DNA from: Pirellulales bacterium
GTDB taxonomy: Bacteria > Planctomycetota > Planctomycetia > Pirellulales > JAICIG01
Assembly (NCBI GenBank): GCA_025924495.1
Contig: JAICIG010000215.1
Span: forward strand, 1 to 13,145
Reading direction: 5' to 3'
Length of the DNA: 13,145 bases
Shown: piece by piece, positions 1 through 7,422 of the stretch
Layout of the letters: each line of letters starts with the position of its first letter
Numbering within the stretch: the stretch's first letter is position 1
Translations under genes and position numbers: made by a program
Notes under the pieces: generated by a model
What the model was told of the DNA's origin: nothing
The model's database searches: none
The model's input: the letters and a program-made list of their open reading frames with translations, nothing else

Positions 1-720
1 CCGATTTTCTCCTTTCATTCCCCTCCGCCGTGCTCTGTCAAACAGTCTCACAGCCTCCAAACGGCGATTATCCAGCAGCGACTTGATCGACTCGGGATCT
101 GAAACAATCTCGGCATGGCAATTCGCGAGCATCGCGAACTCGAAGCTCAACCGTTCATGCGTATACTTTCGGCCTCTCAATGCCGCAGGCAGATTCGGTT
201 CGACCGCCAGGGCCTTGTCGAAATCTCGCAGCGCGCCGTCTAAATTGCCGGTAATGAAATGTGCATCGCCTCGCGCACAGTAACCCGCTGCAAAGCTTGG
301 ATCGAGTTTTAGCGCCTCTTCTGCATCGGCGAGAGCCTTTTCAACATCGGAATGAGTTTTATATTGTCTCCGCCGTGCCTCGGAGCGGCTGGCGTAGGCA
401 AATGGCGTCGGCTTGCGTTCGATCTGGGCCGAGAAGAAATCGACGGCTTCCTCAAGCGGCAGTACGTCATTACGTCGCACCCACGCGCCTTTGATTTCCA
501 GCCAATCTCCATTGACGGCGTATACATTGAAACTTAGGTGGCCGCCCGTCGGGTTCTCCGCAATAGGCGCGTCCGCAGAGGGGCCGCTTCGAAAGGTCAC
601 ATCGGCCGCCACGAGCGCTACCCTTTTGCCCGACACATCGCCCGGTTCAGCACCGAGTGCCGTGGTGGCGGCCAGCAATAGCGAAACACCGACGAACGAC
701 GACGCCAGACGCTGTTGCAT
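1..720 (-). CDS. Secreted SH3-like/TPR protein, C-terminus cut by window edge
   Basis: The frame is open for 240 codons from an ATG at 718-720 down to base 1 with no stop, so the gene continues outside the window. A GGAGG (729-733 on the plus strand, read in complement) lies 8 nt before the ATG and fixes the start. Residues 1-24 look like a signal peptide (hydrophobic core FVGVSLLLAATTALGA, then AEPGD). Residues about 32-90 resemble a bacterial SH3-like domain (pattern ...NGDWLEIKGAWVRRNDVLPLEEA). Residues about 121-190 form TPR-type helices, with one clear repeat around 142-178 (AAGYCARGDAHFITGNLDGA, then LRDFDKALAVEP). Secreted SH3-like plus TPR proteins of this kind are common in planctomycetes; the role is probably protein-protein interaction in the periplasm or envelope. 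No catalytic motif is seen. The domain assignment is fairly sure; no specific function can be given. Confidence 0.85.
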   Translation of the reverse strand, partial: MQQRLASSFVGVSLLLAATTALGAEPGDVSGKRVALVAADVTFRSGPSADAPIAENPTGGHLSFNVYAVNGDWLEIKGAWVRRNDVLPLEEAVDFFSAQIERKPTPFAYASRSEARRRQYKTHSDVEKALADAEEALKLDPSFAAGYCARGDAHFITGNLDGALRDFDKALAVEPNLPAALRGRKYTHERLSFEFAMLANCHAEIVSDPESIKSLLDNRRLEAVRLFDRARRRGMKGENR

Positions 721-938
721 CGCGATAGCCTCCGCGCGGGGATGAGTTCACAGATAACTTATGCCAGAATGGCAAAGGGCGACAAGAGCAACCATACGGC
801 GAGGTCTGCATCTTCCGCCTGGTAGCATACATCGCATACCATCGGTGCACGCACAGGAGGGACTTCACTTCTGGCCGCCGCCCGCAATTTCCCGTTTTTG
901 TTCTCCGCATTGCATCAGAACACCGAGGAGGCGCCACG

Positions 939-2039
939 ATGAAACGACGCACGTTTCTTTCCGCGGCCTTGGCCGCGTCGACCGTTTCGCCATTGCTAGC
1001 TTCTTTACGCAACGGGCGATGGGATGACGCGGCTGAAGTGCTCGAGCGGGCCACGACGGCCAAGCAAGTGGATGCGGCCGTCCTGCATGTGGTTCAACGA
1101 GACGAGCCGTACACGCGTCACTTCGGGAAAGCCGACTCGGAAGATGCGATGTTCTTGCTCGGCTCCGTTTCCAAGCCGATCAACGTTGCGGCGGTCATGA
1201 CGCTGTTCGACCAAGGGAAGTTCCAGCTCGATGATCGGGTGAAGAAGTTCTTGCCCGCCTTTACAGGGGACGGGCGGGATGACGTGACGATCCGCCAGTT
1301 GCTGACGCACGTCTCTGGATTGCCCGATCAGCTTGCCAACAACAACGAGCTGCGCCGCGGCCATGCGACGCTGACGGAGTTCGCCGAGCAGGCCGCTCGC
1401 GCGCCCCTCAGCTTCGCTCCCGGCGCCAAGTATCAGTACTCGAGCATGGGGATTTTGTTGGCGACGCGGATTGCCGAGCTGTTGAGCGGCGCCGACATTC
1501 TCACGCTCGTCGACCGTAGCGTCTTCCAGCCGCTCGGCATGAAGCACTCGGCTCAAGGGCTCGGACGGTTCAAGCTGACCGACATGGTCGCCTGCCAAAT
1601 GGACGGCGCCGCGCCGGAATCAGGCGCAGGCGATCCGCAGGCCAAAGACTGGGACTGGAACAGTCCCTATTGGCGAAAGCTGGGCGCTCCGTGGGGCGGT
1701 ACGCACGCTTCGGCGCCGGATATTGGCAAATTTCTGGCCGAGTTCATGCACGCCAACGGCAAGGTTGTGCGGCCCGAGACGGCGCGACTGATGACGAAGA
1801 ACCATAACCCGCCGGGTTTCACTTCGCGAGGGTTGGGATTCGCCGTAGGAAAAGAAGCAGGCAGCCCGGGCTGCTCTGAGCAAACGTTCGGCCATACCGG
1901 TTCCACTGGCACGCTCTGCTGGGCCGATCCGGCGAGCGAGACGATTTGCGTCGTGCTCACTTCGCTGCCGCGCCGGGCGGTCCAGCCTCATCCGCGCGAA
2001 CTTGCGGCCCAGCGCGTGGCCATGGCGGCTCGCCGCTGA
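939..2039 (+). CDS. Serine hydrolase, class C beta-lactamase/esterase family, Tat-type signal
   Basis: Encodes 366 aa. GAGGAGG at 925-931, 7 nt before the ATG, supports the start. The N-terminus MKRRTFLSAALAAS carries a twin-arginine pattern followed by a hydrophobic stretch, suggesting Tat export. The penicillin-binding-protein-like fold is marked by S76-V-S-K79 (the SxxK nucleophile motif), by Y167-S-S at the place of the usual YxN, and by H319-T-G, which replaces KTG as in many esterase-type members. Other family landmarks are the LLTHVSGLPD segment (121-130) and FQPLGM (196-201). The family includes beta-lactamases, DD-peptidases, D-aminopeptidases and esterases, and the substrate cannot be read from sequence. 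The third YxN residue is Ser instead of Asn, which makes a genuine beta-lactamase less likely. It stands alone, convergent with the dioxygenase gene 15 bp away. Confidence 0.9.
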   Translation: MKRRTFLSAALAASTVSPLLASLRNGRWDDAAEVLERATTAKQVDAAVLHVVQRDEPYTRHFGKADSEDAMFLLGSVSKPINVAAVMTLFDQGKFQLDDRVKKFLPAFTGDGRDDVTIRQLLTHVSGLPDQLANNNELRRGHATLTEFAEQAARAPLSFAPGAKYQYSSMGILLATRIAELLSGADILTLVDRSVFQPLGMKHSAQGLGRFKLTDMVACQMDGAAPESGAGDPQAKDWDWNSPYWRKLGAPWGGTHASAPDIGKFLAEFMHANGKVVRPETARLMTKNHNPPGFTSRGLGFAVGKEAGSPGCSEQTFGHTGSTGTLCWADPASETICVVLTSLPRRAVQPHPRELAAQRVAMAARR

Positions 2040-2054
2040 TCGCAGGCGCGAGCG

Positions 2055-2954
2055 CTACTGCCGTCCCAAATAATTGCCTCGCACCATCGCCGGCGGCCGC
2101 GATTGGCTTCGTCCGTGCGGCGATGAGTCCGCTTCATCCGGCGAATGCTCGCGCAACCACGACCGCAAAGGTACGTCGCCGTCGGCGGGATCGTAGACGC
2201 CGTTGGCGGATAAGCCGTCGCCCAGGATCTGCCGACGGATGGGATCGAGCGTTGGATATAAATGGGAGACCGTCATAGCGTCTTTGGCGCGCAGCCAACG
2301 ATAGGCGTAGCCATACCAGACGACTTGTCTCGTCCGATCCCAAAGATTGGGGCTCCGCGAGTGCCAGATGCGCCGATCGATCAACACCGCGCTGCCGGGT
2401 TTGACGCACAACGGCTCGGCCCCTTGAGGATTCGACACGCCATCGGCGGGACAGTCGAGTTCATCGCATAAGTGCGAACCCGGCACGATCAGCGTATTGC
2501 CTCGGTCCGGCTCGCTGACATCGGTCAAGTAGTATCCGATCTTGAGCGACAAGCGAGGACGAGGATGGCATTCAATCTCATCGTTGACTCGCATGCTGTC
2601 TTGATGCCAGGCCACGCGCCAGCGAAGCGCGGCGGCGTCCGCGGGAGGCGTCACGTCGAGGTGAGAGTGATACAAGGAAATGTTCCAGCCCAGAATGCCC
2701 CAGACCTTGGGGAACGTCCTGGGGCAGTCGATCAGCTCGACGAGCGCCGGATCCTCGTGGATGATATTCGGAATCGACAAAAGCTTGTCGCGAGTTTCAT
2801 CCGTCCGCACGCGGCCATCGATGCGATCGGCGACGGCGCCGAGTCGCTCGACGATCGAGGCATCGAGCGCATTCTCGACGACGAGATAGCCGTTGGAATT
2901 AAAGAATTCCCGTTCATCCGGCGTCAGGCGATGCTCCAAGCAAGCTGGCGTCAT
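2055..2954 (-). CDS. PhyH-family (phytanoyl-CoA dioxygenase-like) Fe(II)/2-oxoglutarate oxygenase
   Basis: Encodes 299 aa from the ATG at 2952-2954, preceded by GGAG (2960-2963, complement) 5 nt upstream; an in-frame TTG at 2975 exists but has weaker support. Numbered from the ATG, the iron facial triad is visible as H117-Q-D119 (WHQDSMR) and H198 (RIWHSRSPN). R209, 11 residues after H198, is the expected 2-oxoglutarate carboxylate ligand. Family members hydroxylate lipids, amino-acid derivatives or secondary metabolites; planctomycetes have many copies of unknown substrate. The gene starts 17 bp after the stop of the secreted DUF1080 gene on the same strand, so the two are probably co-transcribed. 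The product has no signal peptide and should be cytoplasmic. The C-terminal 30 residues are rich in Ser, Pro and Arg and look like a disordered tail. The family is sure, the substrate unknown. Confidence 0.88.
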   Translation of the reverse strand: MTPACLEHRLTPDEREFFNSNGYLVVENALDASIVERLGAVADRIDGRVRTDETRDKLLSIPNIIHEDPALVELIDCPRTFPKVWGILGWNISLYHSHLDVTPPADAAALRWRVAWHQDSMRVNDEIECHPRPRLSLKIGYYLTDVSEPDRGNTLIVPGSHLCDELDCPADGVSNPQGAEPLCVKPGSAVLIDRRIWHSRSPNLWDRTRQVVWYGYAYRWLRAKDAMTVSHLYPTLDPIRRQILGDGLSANGVYDPADGDVPLRSWLREHSPDEADSSPHGRSQSRPPAMVRGNYLGRQ

Positions 2955-2971
2955 GGTCGCTCCGCTACAAT

Positions 2972-3601
2972 TCAATCGGCCAACGGCAGCACTTCCACCT
3001 TGCGGATCGCGACCTTGCTACCGGGGTCGTGTTGCTGAAAGGCAAAGTGCCCCTGCTTGAAGGTCTTGGCGAAATCGAGGTATTCGTACAACTCGTCGCC
3101 ATCCACGGTGATCTTGATGCGAGTCATCTCGCGACCCCGCCAGACGTCGTCGCGAACTTCCAGCTCGTAGGTGAACCACGTGTCAGGCTTAACGAGCTGC
3201 TTGTAGACGTGACACATGCCGTACAGCGAACCGGTGCGAATTGGGTCCGTGTGCGTGCTGTCAATCTGGGCTTCATAACCGTCGGTAAAGCCCGGCTTGC
3301 GCGTCGTGCGGAAATACAACCCGGAGTTGCCGTGGTCGTTGATTTTGATTTCGGCCCGGTAGCGGAAGTTCTTGTACGGTCCTTTCGTGCAGACGAGCAT
3401 CGAGGCCGGGCCCGAGCCGTTGATCGCGCCATCCTTCACTTCCCACTTGCTTGCTTCCGCGCCGATTATTTCCCAGCCATCGAGCGATTTGCCATCGAAC
3501 AGCGAAATCCACTTGGCGTCTTCGGCCATTGCCGAAGAAACGGAGAGCATGCAAATCATCGCAGCGGCGCCGACAACAAGATGTATTTTTGAGGCGTGCA
3601 T
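2972..3601 (-). CDS. Secreted DUF1080 protein (3-keto-disaccharide hydrolase family)
   Basis: Encodes 209 aa from the ATG at 3599-3601, chosen because AAGGA (3610-3614, complement) lies 8 nt upstream and a clean signal peptide follows at once (VVGAAAMICMLSVSSAMA, then EDAKW). An upstream in-frame ATG at 3659-3661 would add 20 residues before that signal and is less likely. The mature part is one DUF1080 domain (PF06439, concanavalin-like jelly roll). Its landmarks are WISLFDGKSLDGWE (31-44), GNSGLYFRT (91-99), DGYEAQID (107-114), TGSLYG (123-128) and GHFAFQQHDPGSKVAIRKVE (184-203). The family name reflects proposed cleavage of 3-keto-glycosides; it is greatly expanded in planctomycetes and Bacteroidetes, where it is linked to glycan use outside the cytoplasm. 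The PhyH gene follows closely. Family call is firm, activity inferred. Confidence 0.9.
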   Translation of the reverse strand: MHASKIHLVVGAAAMICMLSVSSAMAEDAKWISLFDGKSLDGWEIIGAEASKWEVKDGAINGSGPASMLVCTKGPYKNFRYRAEIKINDHGNSGLYFRTTRKPGFTDGYEAQIDSTHTDPIRTGSLYGMCHVYKQLVKPDTWFTYELEVRDDVWRGREMTRIKITVDGDELYEYLDFAKTFKQGHFAFQQHDPGSKVAIRKVEVLPLAD

Positions 3602-3737
3602 CGGTGGTGTCCTTGTTTTCAGTGGTATCCATGACTGCAATGCAAAAGTCGTAGGGCACATTATGCCCTCGGGCGATGCTCAACGCCAGTTGCTAATAAG
3701 CCTGCCAAAGCTTGCTCGTAGCCGCTGGACGATGCTA

Positions 3738-3765
3738 GCCTGCCGTTCTCCGCAGGCGGTATACT
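3738..3765 (+). promoter_or_regulatory. Inverted repeat next to a possible -10 box upstream of the PD40 gene
   Basis: Arms GCCTGC (3738-3743) and GCAGGC (3752-3757) form an inverted repeat with an 8-nt spacer. TATACT follows at 3760-3765, a 4/6 to 5/6 match to a sigma-70 -10 box, but no good -35 box is seen about 17 bp upstream. The site lies in the 230 bp between the divergent DUF1080 and PD40 genes and would leave a leader of about 60 nt. It could be an operator overlapping a promoter or a chance palindrome. Confidence 0.25.
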
Positions 3766-3831
3766 ACCAATCGCTCCGTGGTTTTCCGTTCAGCTTGGCG
3801 CCGATAGGCGGGCAACAAACAGGGGACTGTC

Positions 3832-4752
3832 ATGAAAGTACTTCGAAGCGCCGCGATCGTCTTGGGGCTGTGTCTGATGTGTCGGCCGGCGGCGTCGGAC
3901 GAGCAGGCGCCGCCAGCCAAGCGCCCGCAGTTGATCGTGGCGCCTCATGGCGGCGGGCAGGAATTACGGATCGTCGAAGTTGGCGGCAGCGAGTCGCGAG
4001 CCTTGCCCGTTGGCATTGCCAAAGCTCTCTTCCCGACTTGGCGGGCAGACGGCCAACAGATTGTCTTCGCCAGCGATGCCGAAGGCCGGTCGCAAATCTT
4101 TGCGATGGACGCCGCCAGCGGCGCGAGGAGGAACTTGAGTAATAGCGCCGCCAATGATTACCAGCCCGCCTGCTCGCCCGACGGCACGAAGGTGCTGTTC
4201 ACATCCAACCGCGACGGCAACTTCGATATTTACGTGATGGAAGGCGACGGGCGGAATCCGGTGAATTTGACGAACAACCCCGGTTTCGATTCCGATGCAG
4301 CCTGGTCGCCGGACGGCAAGCGGATCGCATTTGCATCGGATCGATCGCGAAACGGTTTTCATTTGATGGTCATGAACGCTGACGGCTCCGATCCGCACAA
4401 TGTGCTCGATCGGAACTTGGGCGGCATGCTTTACCCGTGTTGGTCGCCCGACGGACGGCAGATCGCCTTCGCGGGATTTGTACAACCGGAGGTGCTCCGG
4501 CTATACGTCGCCAATGCCGACGGCGAGGGGATGCAAGAATTGACCGAGGGATCGGGTATGAACTGCTACCCGGCGTGGTCGCCTGACGGTCGCTACCTGT
4601 CGTATGTGCATTTCGATAGACATCCGAGTCAGTGTCCTGACGGCGGACGCTTGATGCTGATGGATCTTGAGGAAGGAACGACGCGCGAATTCGGCGCCGG
4701 CGCCCCGCGCGTCACGGTATCGCGCATGGCCTGGCGAACGGCTGATGACTAG
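3832..4752 (+). CDS. Secreted PD40/TolB-like beta-propeller protein
   Basis: Encodes 306 aa. AGGGGA at 3821-3826 lies 5 nt before the ATG. Residues 1-22 are a signal peptide (VLRSAAIVLGLCLMCRPAAS). The rest is a row of PD40 (WD40-like) repeats with the recurring W/CSPDGxxIxFxS core: about 68-82 (TWRADGQQIVFAS), 112-125 (ACSPDGTKVLFTS), 157-169 (AWSPDGKRIAFAS), 203-214 (CWSPDGRQIAFA) and 248-258 (AWSPDGRYLSYV), each followed by a strand ending in a VMNADG-like turn. This is the propeller seen in TolB and in the N-terminal parts of some periplasmic peptidases, but the N-terminal TolB domain and any peptidase domain are absent. It probably acts as a periplasmic binding scaffold. No operon partner is evident; the next gene is convergent. 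Confidence 0.88.
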   Translation: MKVLRSAAIVLGLCLMCRPAASDEQAPPAKRPQLIVAPHGGGQELRIVEVGGSESRALPVGIAKALFPTWRADGQQIVFASDAEGRSQIFAMDAASGARRNLSNSAANDYQPACSPDGTKVLFTSNRDGNFDIYVMEGDGRNPVNLTNNPGFDSDAAWSPDGKRIAFASDRSRNGFHLMVMNADGSDPHNVLDRNLGGMLYPCWSPDGRQIAFAGFVQPEVLRLYVANADGEGMQELTEGSGMNCYPAWSPDGRYLSYVHFDRHPSQCPDGGRLMLMDLEEGTTREFGAGAPRVTVSRMAWRTADD

Positions 4753-4810
4753 AGCTGGCGAAAGCTCGTCCTCGCATGATCCTGTGATTCACATCGCCGA
4801 GCAGCGGACC

Positions 4811-4833
4811 ACGCCTGCGGTCGGCAGGTGTTT
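4811..4833 (+). terminator. Possible terminator hairpin after the PD40 gene
   Basis: An 8-bp stem with one G-U pair (4811-4818 with 4824-4831) and a 5-nt loop lies 58 bp after the PD40 stop and is followed by only a short TTTA run. It sits in the 117 bp between two convergent genes, where a terminator is expected. The weak U-tract keeps confidence low. Confidence 0.35.
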
Positions 4834-4869
4834 ACAGGCAGGGTCTTGCTTTAAGATCGCTTTATTCCG

Positions 4870-5910
4870 CTACCGCGTAGGGCGCACGTTGGCCTGCAAG
4901 TTGCGCTGCCAGGTGTGACGCAAGAGTTTCATGGGCGGGTCGTCGCCTTGAAATTGCCAGTCCCACGATCTCTCAATGAAATAGCACTCGATCATGGTGC
5001 TGGTTACCCAAGGATGACATGCCAGGCAGCGCGCGATGCGCCAGACCAGCTTAGGGTTTGTATACAGGCCGCGCAGCATGCGGGCCATGCGATAATCGTT
5101 GGCGATCTTGTAGCCCGCGGTTCCATCGGTTTCGGCCAGCATGGAAAAGTACGGCGCCGCACATGCTTGCAATTGCCCGTCCACGGGATAGTAACCGCCC
5201 ATCCAGTGATGCAGCAGGCTGAAATGCCGTCGGTCCGATCCGCGAGGTTGGCGATACCACGGCGTGAGCAAGTACGATGGCTGCACCTCGCGCTTGACAT
5301 GAATGGCCGTCGTCACATAGCGGGCGTCGACGACGGCGGGATCGAGCGCTCGATGTACGATGACGAACGACTCTCGATAGATCTCGTTCATCCTGCCGGC
5401 CAGAACGTCTTCGGGCTGCACCCAATGTTCCAGCGAGCCGTTCGCGATGACGCCATCGAATTGCCCCTGCCAATCGGTTGCTTCCAGCAGGTCTCGATAC
5501 GTGCAGCGATAAGCCTGCAGGCCTTCCTCGGTGCAATACTTGACCTGCTCCGGCGAAAGATTGATTCCCACCGCGCGGGCGCCGCGGTCTCGCGCCAGCT
5601 TCAGCAAATGGCCATAGCCGCAGCCGATTTCCAGCAGACGAAAGCCGGGACGAGTGCAACCGACCCGATCGAGAAGTTCATTGAGTTGCCGCTCGATGCC
5701 TTGTTCGAGCGTGGCATCGCTGGGTTCGAATTCGCCATCGGCAAGATCACGGACACCCACCGCCTCGGCCGCATGCACCAGCGTGTAACACAATTTCACT
5801 AGCCGGGTGGGCGTCACACGGGCAGGCGGCTGGCGAAGCGACATTCGCTCAGGCGCTTGCGGAGCGCTAGGGCGCGATGCAATGCGTTGCTGGCTCTCGG
5901 TGATCGACAT
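4870..5910 (-). CDS. SAM-dependent methyltransferase, cyclopropane-fatty-acid-synthase-like
   Basis: Encodes 346 aa from the ATG at 5908-5910, which has GAGG (5917-5920, complement) 6 nt upstream; another in-frame ATG at 5950-5952 lacks a ribosome binding site. Numbered from 5910, residues 1-35 are Pro/Arg/Ser/Gln-rich and probably disordered. The Rossmann SAM-binding motif I is LLEIGCGYGHL (92-102). GINLSPEQVKYC (115-126) is the acidic-loop/strand-2 region typical of CFA/CMAS enzymes. NGSLEHW (157-163) corresponds to the family's (M)FEH motif. The family uses SAM to cyclopropanate or methylate unsaturated lipid chains, but many members methylate small molecules or natural products. The protein is somewhat shorter than E. 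coli Cfa and lacks its N-terminal lipid-binding domain, so a small-molecule or polyketide-like substrate is possible. It is a single gene, divergent from the NHL gene. SAM binding is sure; the substrate is unknown. Confidence 0.82.
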   Translation of the reverse strand: MSITESQQRIASRPSAPQAPERMSLRQPPARVTPTRLVKLCYTLVHAAEAVGVRDLADGEFEPSDATLEQGIERQLNELLDRVGCTRPGFRLLEIGCGYGHLLKLARDRGARAVGINLSPEQVKYCTEEGLQAYRCTYRDLLEATDWQGQFDGVIANGSLEHWVQPEDVLAGRMNEIYRESFVIVHRALDPAVVDARYVTTAIHVKREVQPSYLLTPWYRQPRGSDRRHFSLLHHWMGGYYPVDGQLQACAAPYFSMLAETDGTAGYKIANDYRMARMLRGLYTNPKLVWRIARCLACHPWVTSTMIECYFIERSWDWQFQGDDPPMKLLRHTWQRNLQANVRPTR

Positions 5911-5961
5911 GGCACGCCTCGAAGCTGGACGATGCTCCCCCGCGAAGGCCATCTTTTGGCG

Positions 5962-5970
5962 ATTATACCA
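5962..5970 (-). promoter_or_regulatory. Extended -10 promoter element for the methyltransferase gene
   Basis: Read on the minus strand this is TGGTATAAT: a perfect TATAAT -10 box (5962-5967) with the upstream TG of an extended -10 (5969-5970). No convincing -35 box is present at the right distance, as is usual for extended -10 promoters. Transcription would start near 5955, giving a leader of about 45 nt to the ATG at 5910. That leaves almost no leader for the alternative ATG at 5952, which supports the shorter protein. Confidence 0.45.
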
Positions 5971-6090
5971 GGACGATTTCTAAGCTGCCGCAAAACCGGC
6001 CGAAAAGCTAGCTGTCGAGCAAGCGGCGGCAGGCGCCCGTTCTGGCGCCATGGGCGGCCCCAGGGCCGGCCGCGATTCCGCATTCGATAG

Positions 6091-6119
6091 TTGAAACGCG
6101 GCTCGCGCACGCCGATACT
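6091..6119 (+). promoter_or_regulatory. Sigma-70-like promoter upstream of the NHL gene
   Basis: TTGAAA (6091-6096, 5/6 match to the -35 consensus) is followed after exactly 17 bp by GATACT (6114-6119, 4/6 match to the -10 consensus). Transcription would begin near 6126, with a leader of about 70 nt before the ATG at 6195. It is the best-spaced promoter candidate found in the window. Confidence 0.45.
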
Positions 6120-6194
6120 AGGAAGCTCGCCGCCACGGCGACAAAACATTCAACCATCCGCTGATGCCCAGGGGCGTACTCAGGAGTCTGCCGC

Positions 6195-7217
6195 ATGAAG
6201 AGCTTTGCGTCTCGCTTGGCCGCCGCGATCGTGTTTTTTATTGCCCTGCCGGCCGTGAGCGGAGAAACGGAAAAGCCGAAACCGGTGCGAATGGGCTGCG
6301 GCATCATGACCTTCGATACCGTGCCGGGCTGGGGCTTGCGGCCCGACGGACAATCGGCCCTGGGGCCGACGCACGGCGCGGTCGTGATCGACAAGGACGG
6401 CAATATCTACACGAGCGCCAACAAAGGGGTCGTCGTCTTTTCGCCCGACGGCAAAGTGATTCAGGAGTACTTGGGAGACAGGTACTCCAACATTCACGAC
6501 ATGGAAATTCGCGCGGAAGGGGGCGACGAGTTCATTTACGGCGCGCGCAATAATAACGCCGAAGGGATCAAGTTCAATGCCCACTCGGGCGAGATCGTGT
6601 TGACGCTGCCGTATCCCGAGCAATCGGGCCTGAACCTCACGAAGTTCAATCCCACGGCGATCACCGTCGCGCCCAACGGCGACATCTTTCTCTCCGACGG
6701 CTACGCCAGCAACCACATTTTCAAGTTCGACAAGACGGGCAAGTACCTGAAGCACTTCGGCTCGAAAGGAAACGATCTCAAGCAATTCAACACCGCCCAC
6801 GGCATGACGCTCGACACGCGTTACGATCCGCCTCGGCTGTTGATTTGCGACCGCAATCACGAGCCGAAGGGCCGCTTGCTGCATTACGACCTCGACGGCA
6901 ACTTCATCGAGGAGGTTGTAACCGGTCTGGGCATGCCGACCTCGGCCGCCGTCCAGGGAGATTACGTCTCGGTGCCCGACTTGCACGGCCGGCTGGTGAT
7001 TCTCGACAAAAGCAACACCATCATCGCCGTGCTTGGCCACAACCCCGATCCTGCCAAGCGAGTGAATTTCAACGTCCCTCAAGACCAGTGGATCGAAGGC
7101 GTCTTCAGCGGCACGCACGGCTCGTACTGGGACAAAGACGGCAATCTCTACGCGCAAGACTGGAACGTTTCCGGTCGCATCATGAAGCTGGTGCGCGTCA
7201 AGGAGATCGTGCAGTAG
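6195..7217 (+). CDS. Secreted NHL-repeat six-bladed beta-propeller protein
   Basis: Encodes 340 aa; AGGAG at 6182-6186, 8 nt before the ATG, marks the start. Residues 1-23 are a signal peptide (RLAAAIVFFIALPAVSG). The mature protein shows NHL-type blades with the turn signature xDxDGNIY: 59-73 (THGAVVIDKDGNIYT), 153-168 (PTAITVAPNGDIFLSD), 201-220 (AHGMTLDTRYDPPRLLICDR), 227-238 (LLHYDLDGNFIE) and 307-320 (THGSYWDKDGNLYA). The arrangement resembles peptidyl-alpha-hydroxyglycine alpha-amidating lyase (PAL) and related secreted planctomycete propellers. His60, His202 and His308 sit at the same place in three separate blades and could bind a metal as in PAL, but this is inference. The enzymatic role is unknown. 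The transporter genes follow 205 bp downstream on the same strand, probably from their own promoter. Confidence 0.85.
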   Translation: MKSFASRLAAAIVFFIALPAVSGETEKPKPVRMGCGIMTFDTVPGWGLRPDGQSALGPTHGAVVIDKDGNIYTSANKGVVVFSPDGKVIQEYLGDRYSNIHDMEIRAEGGDEFIYGARNNNAEGIKFNAHSGEIVLTLPYPEQSGLNLTKFNPTAITVAPNGDIFLSDGYASNHIFKFDKTGKYLKHFGSKGNDLKQFNTAHGMTLDTRYDPPRLLICDRNHEPKGRLLHYDLDGNFIEEVVTGLGMPTSAAVQGDYVSVPDLHGRLVILDKSNTIIAVLGHNPDPAKRVNFNVPQDQWIEGVFSGTHGSYWDKDGNLYAQDWNVSGRIMKLVRVKEIVQ

Positions 7218-7318
7218 CGTTGCGGCAGCGACAAACTGCCTATCGTTGGGAAATTCTTGACTCATTGGGAACGGAACAAGCGTTGCGATTGCAGTGAGAC
7301 TGCGCCCGGCAAATGCAG

Positions 7319-7347
7319 TTCGAAACCGCGCAGGTCGCGGAGATAAT
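7319..7347 (+). promoter_or_regulatory. Weak promoter candidate for the ABC importer operon
   Basis: GATAAT at 7342-7347 matches the -10 consensus at 5 of 6 positions, and TTCGAA at 7319-7324, 17 bp upstream, matches the -35 at only 3 of 6. A start near 7354 would leave about 70 nt before the likely ATG at 7423. It lies in the 205-bp gap between the NHL gene and the transporter. Confidence 0.3.
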
Positions 7348-7422
7348 GAGGTTCTGGCGGTTGGGGAATGCTGCCTGCGTCGGCGGCCGGGTAGACTCGT
7401 GGTTTTGCCAGCGCCATCGCCA

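Noticed and set aside
721..938. Promoters in the divergent spacer between the TPR and serine hydrolase genes
   Set aside because: I looked for -35/-10 pairs in both directions and found none with acceptable match and spacing; only the ribosome binding sites are clear.
3602..3661. A 20-residue longer start for the DUF1080 protein at 3661
   Set aside because: It would bury the signal peptide behind 20 extra residues; the ATG at 3601 has its own AAGGA at good spacing.
4915..5802. A 295-codon open frame on the plus strand opposite the methyltransferase
   Set aside because: Antisense to a protein with intact SAM-binding motifs; composition is that of a shadow frame.
7294..7422. A 43-residue N-terminal extension of the ABC ATPase
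   Set aside because: The extension is Arg-rich, overlaps a possible -10 box, and ATPase homology begins at the ATG at 7423.
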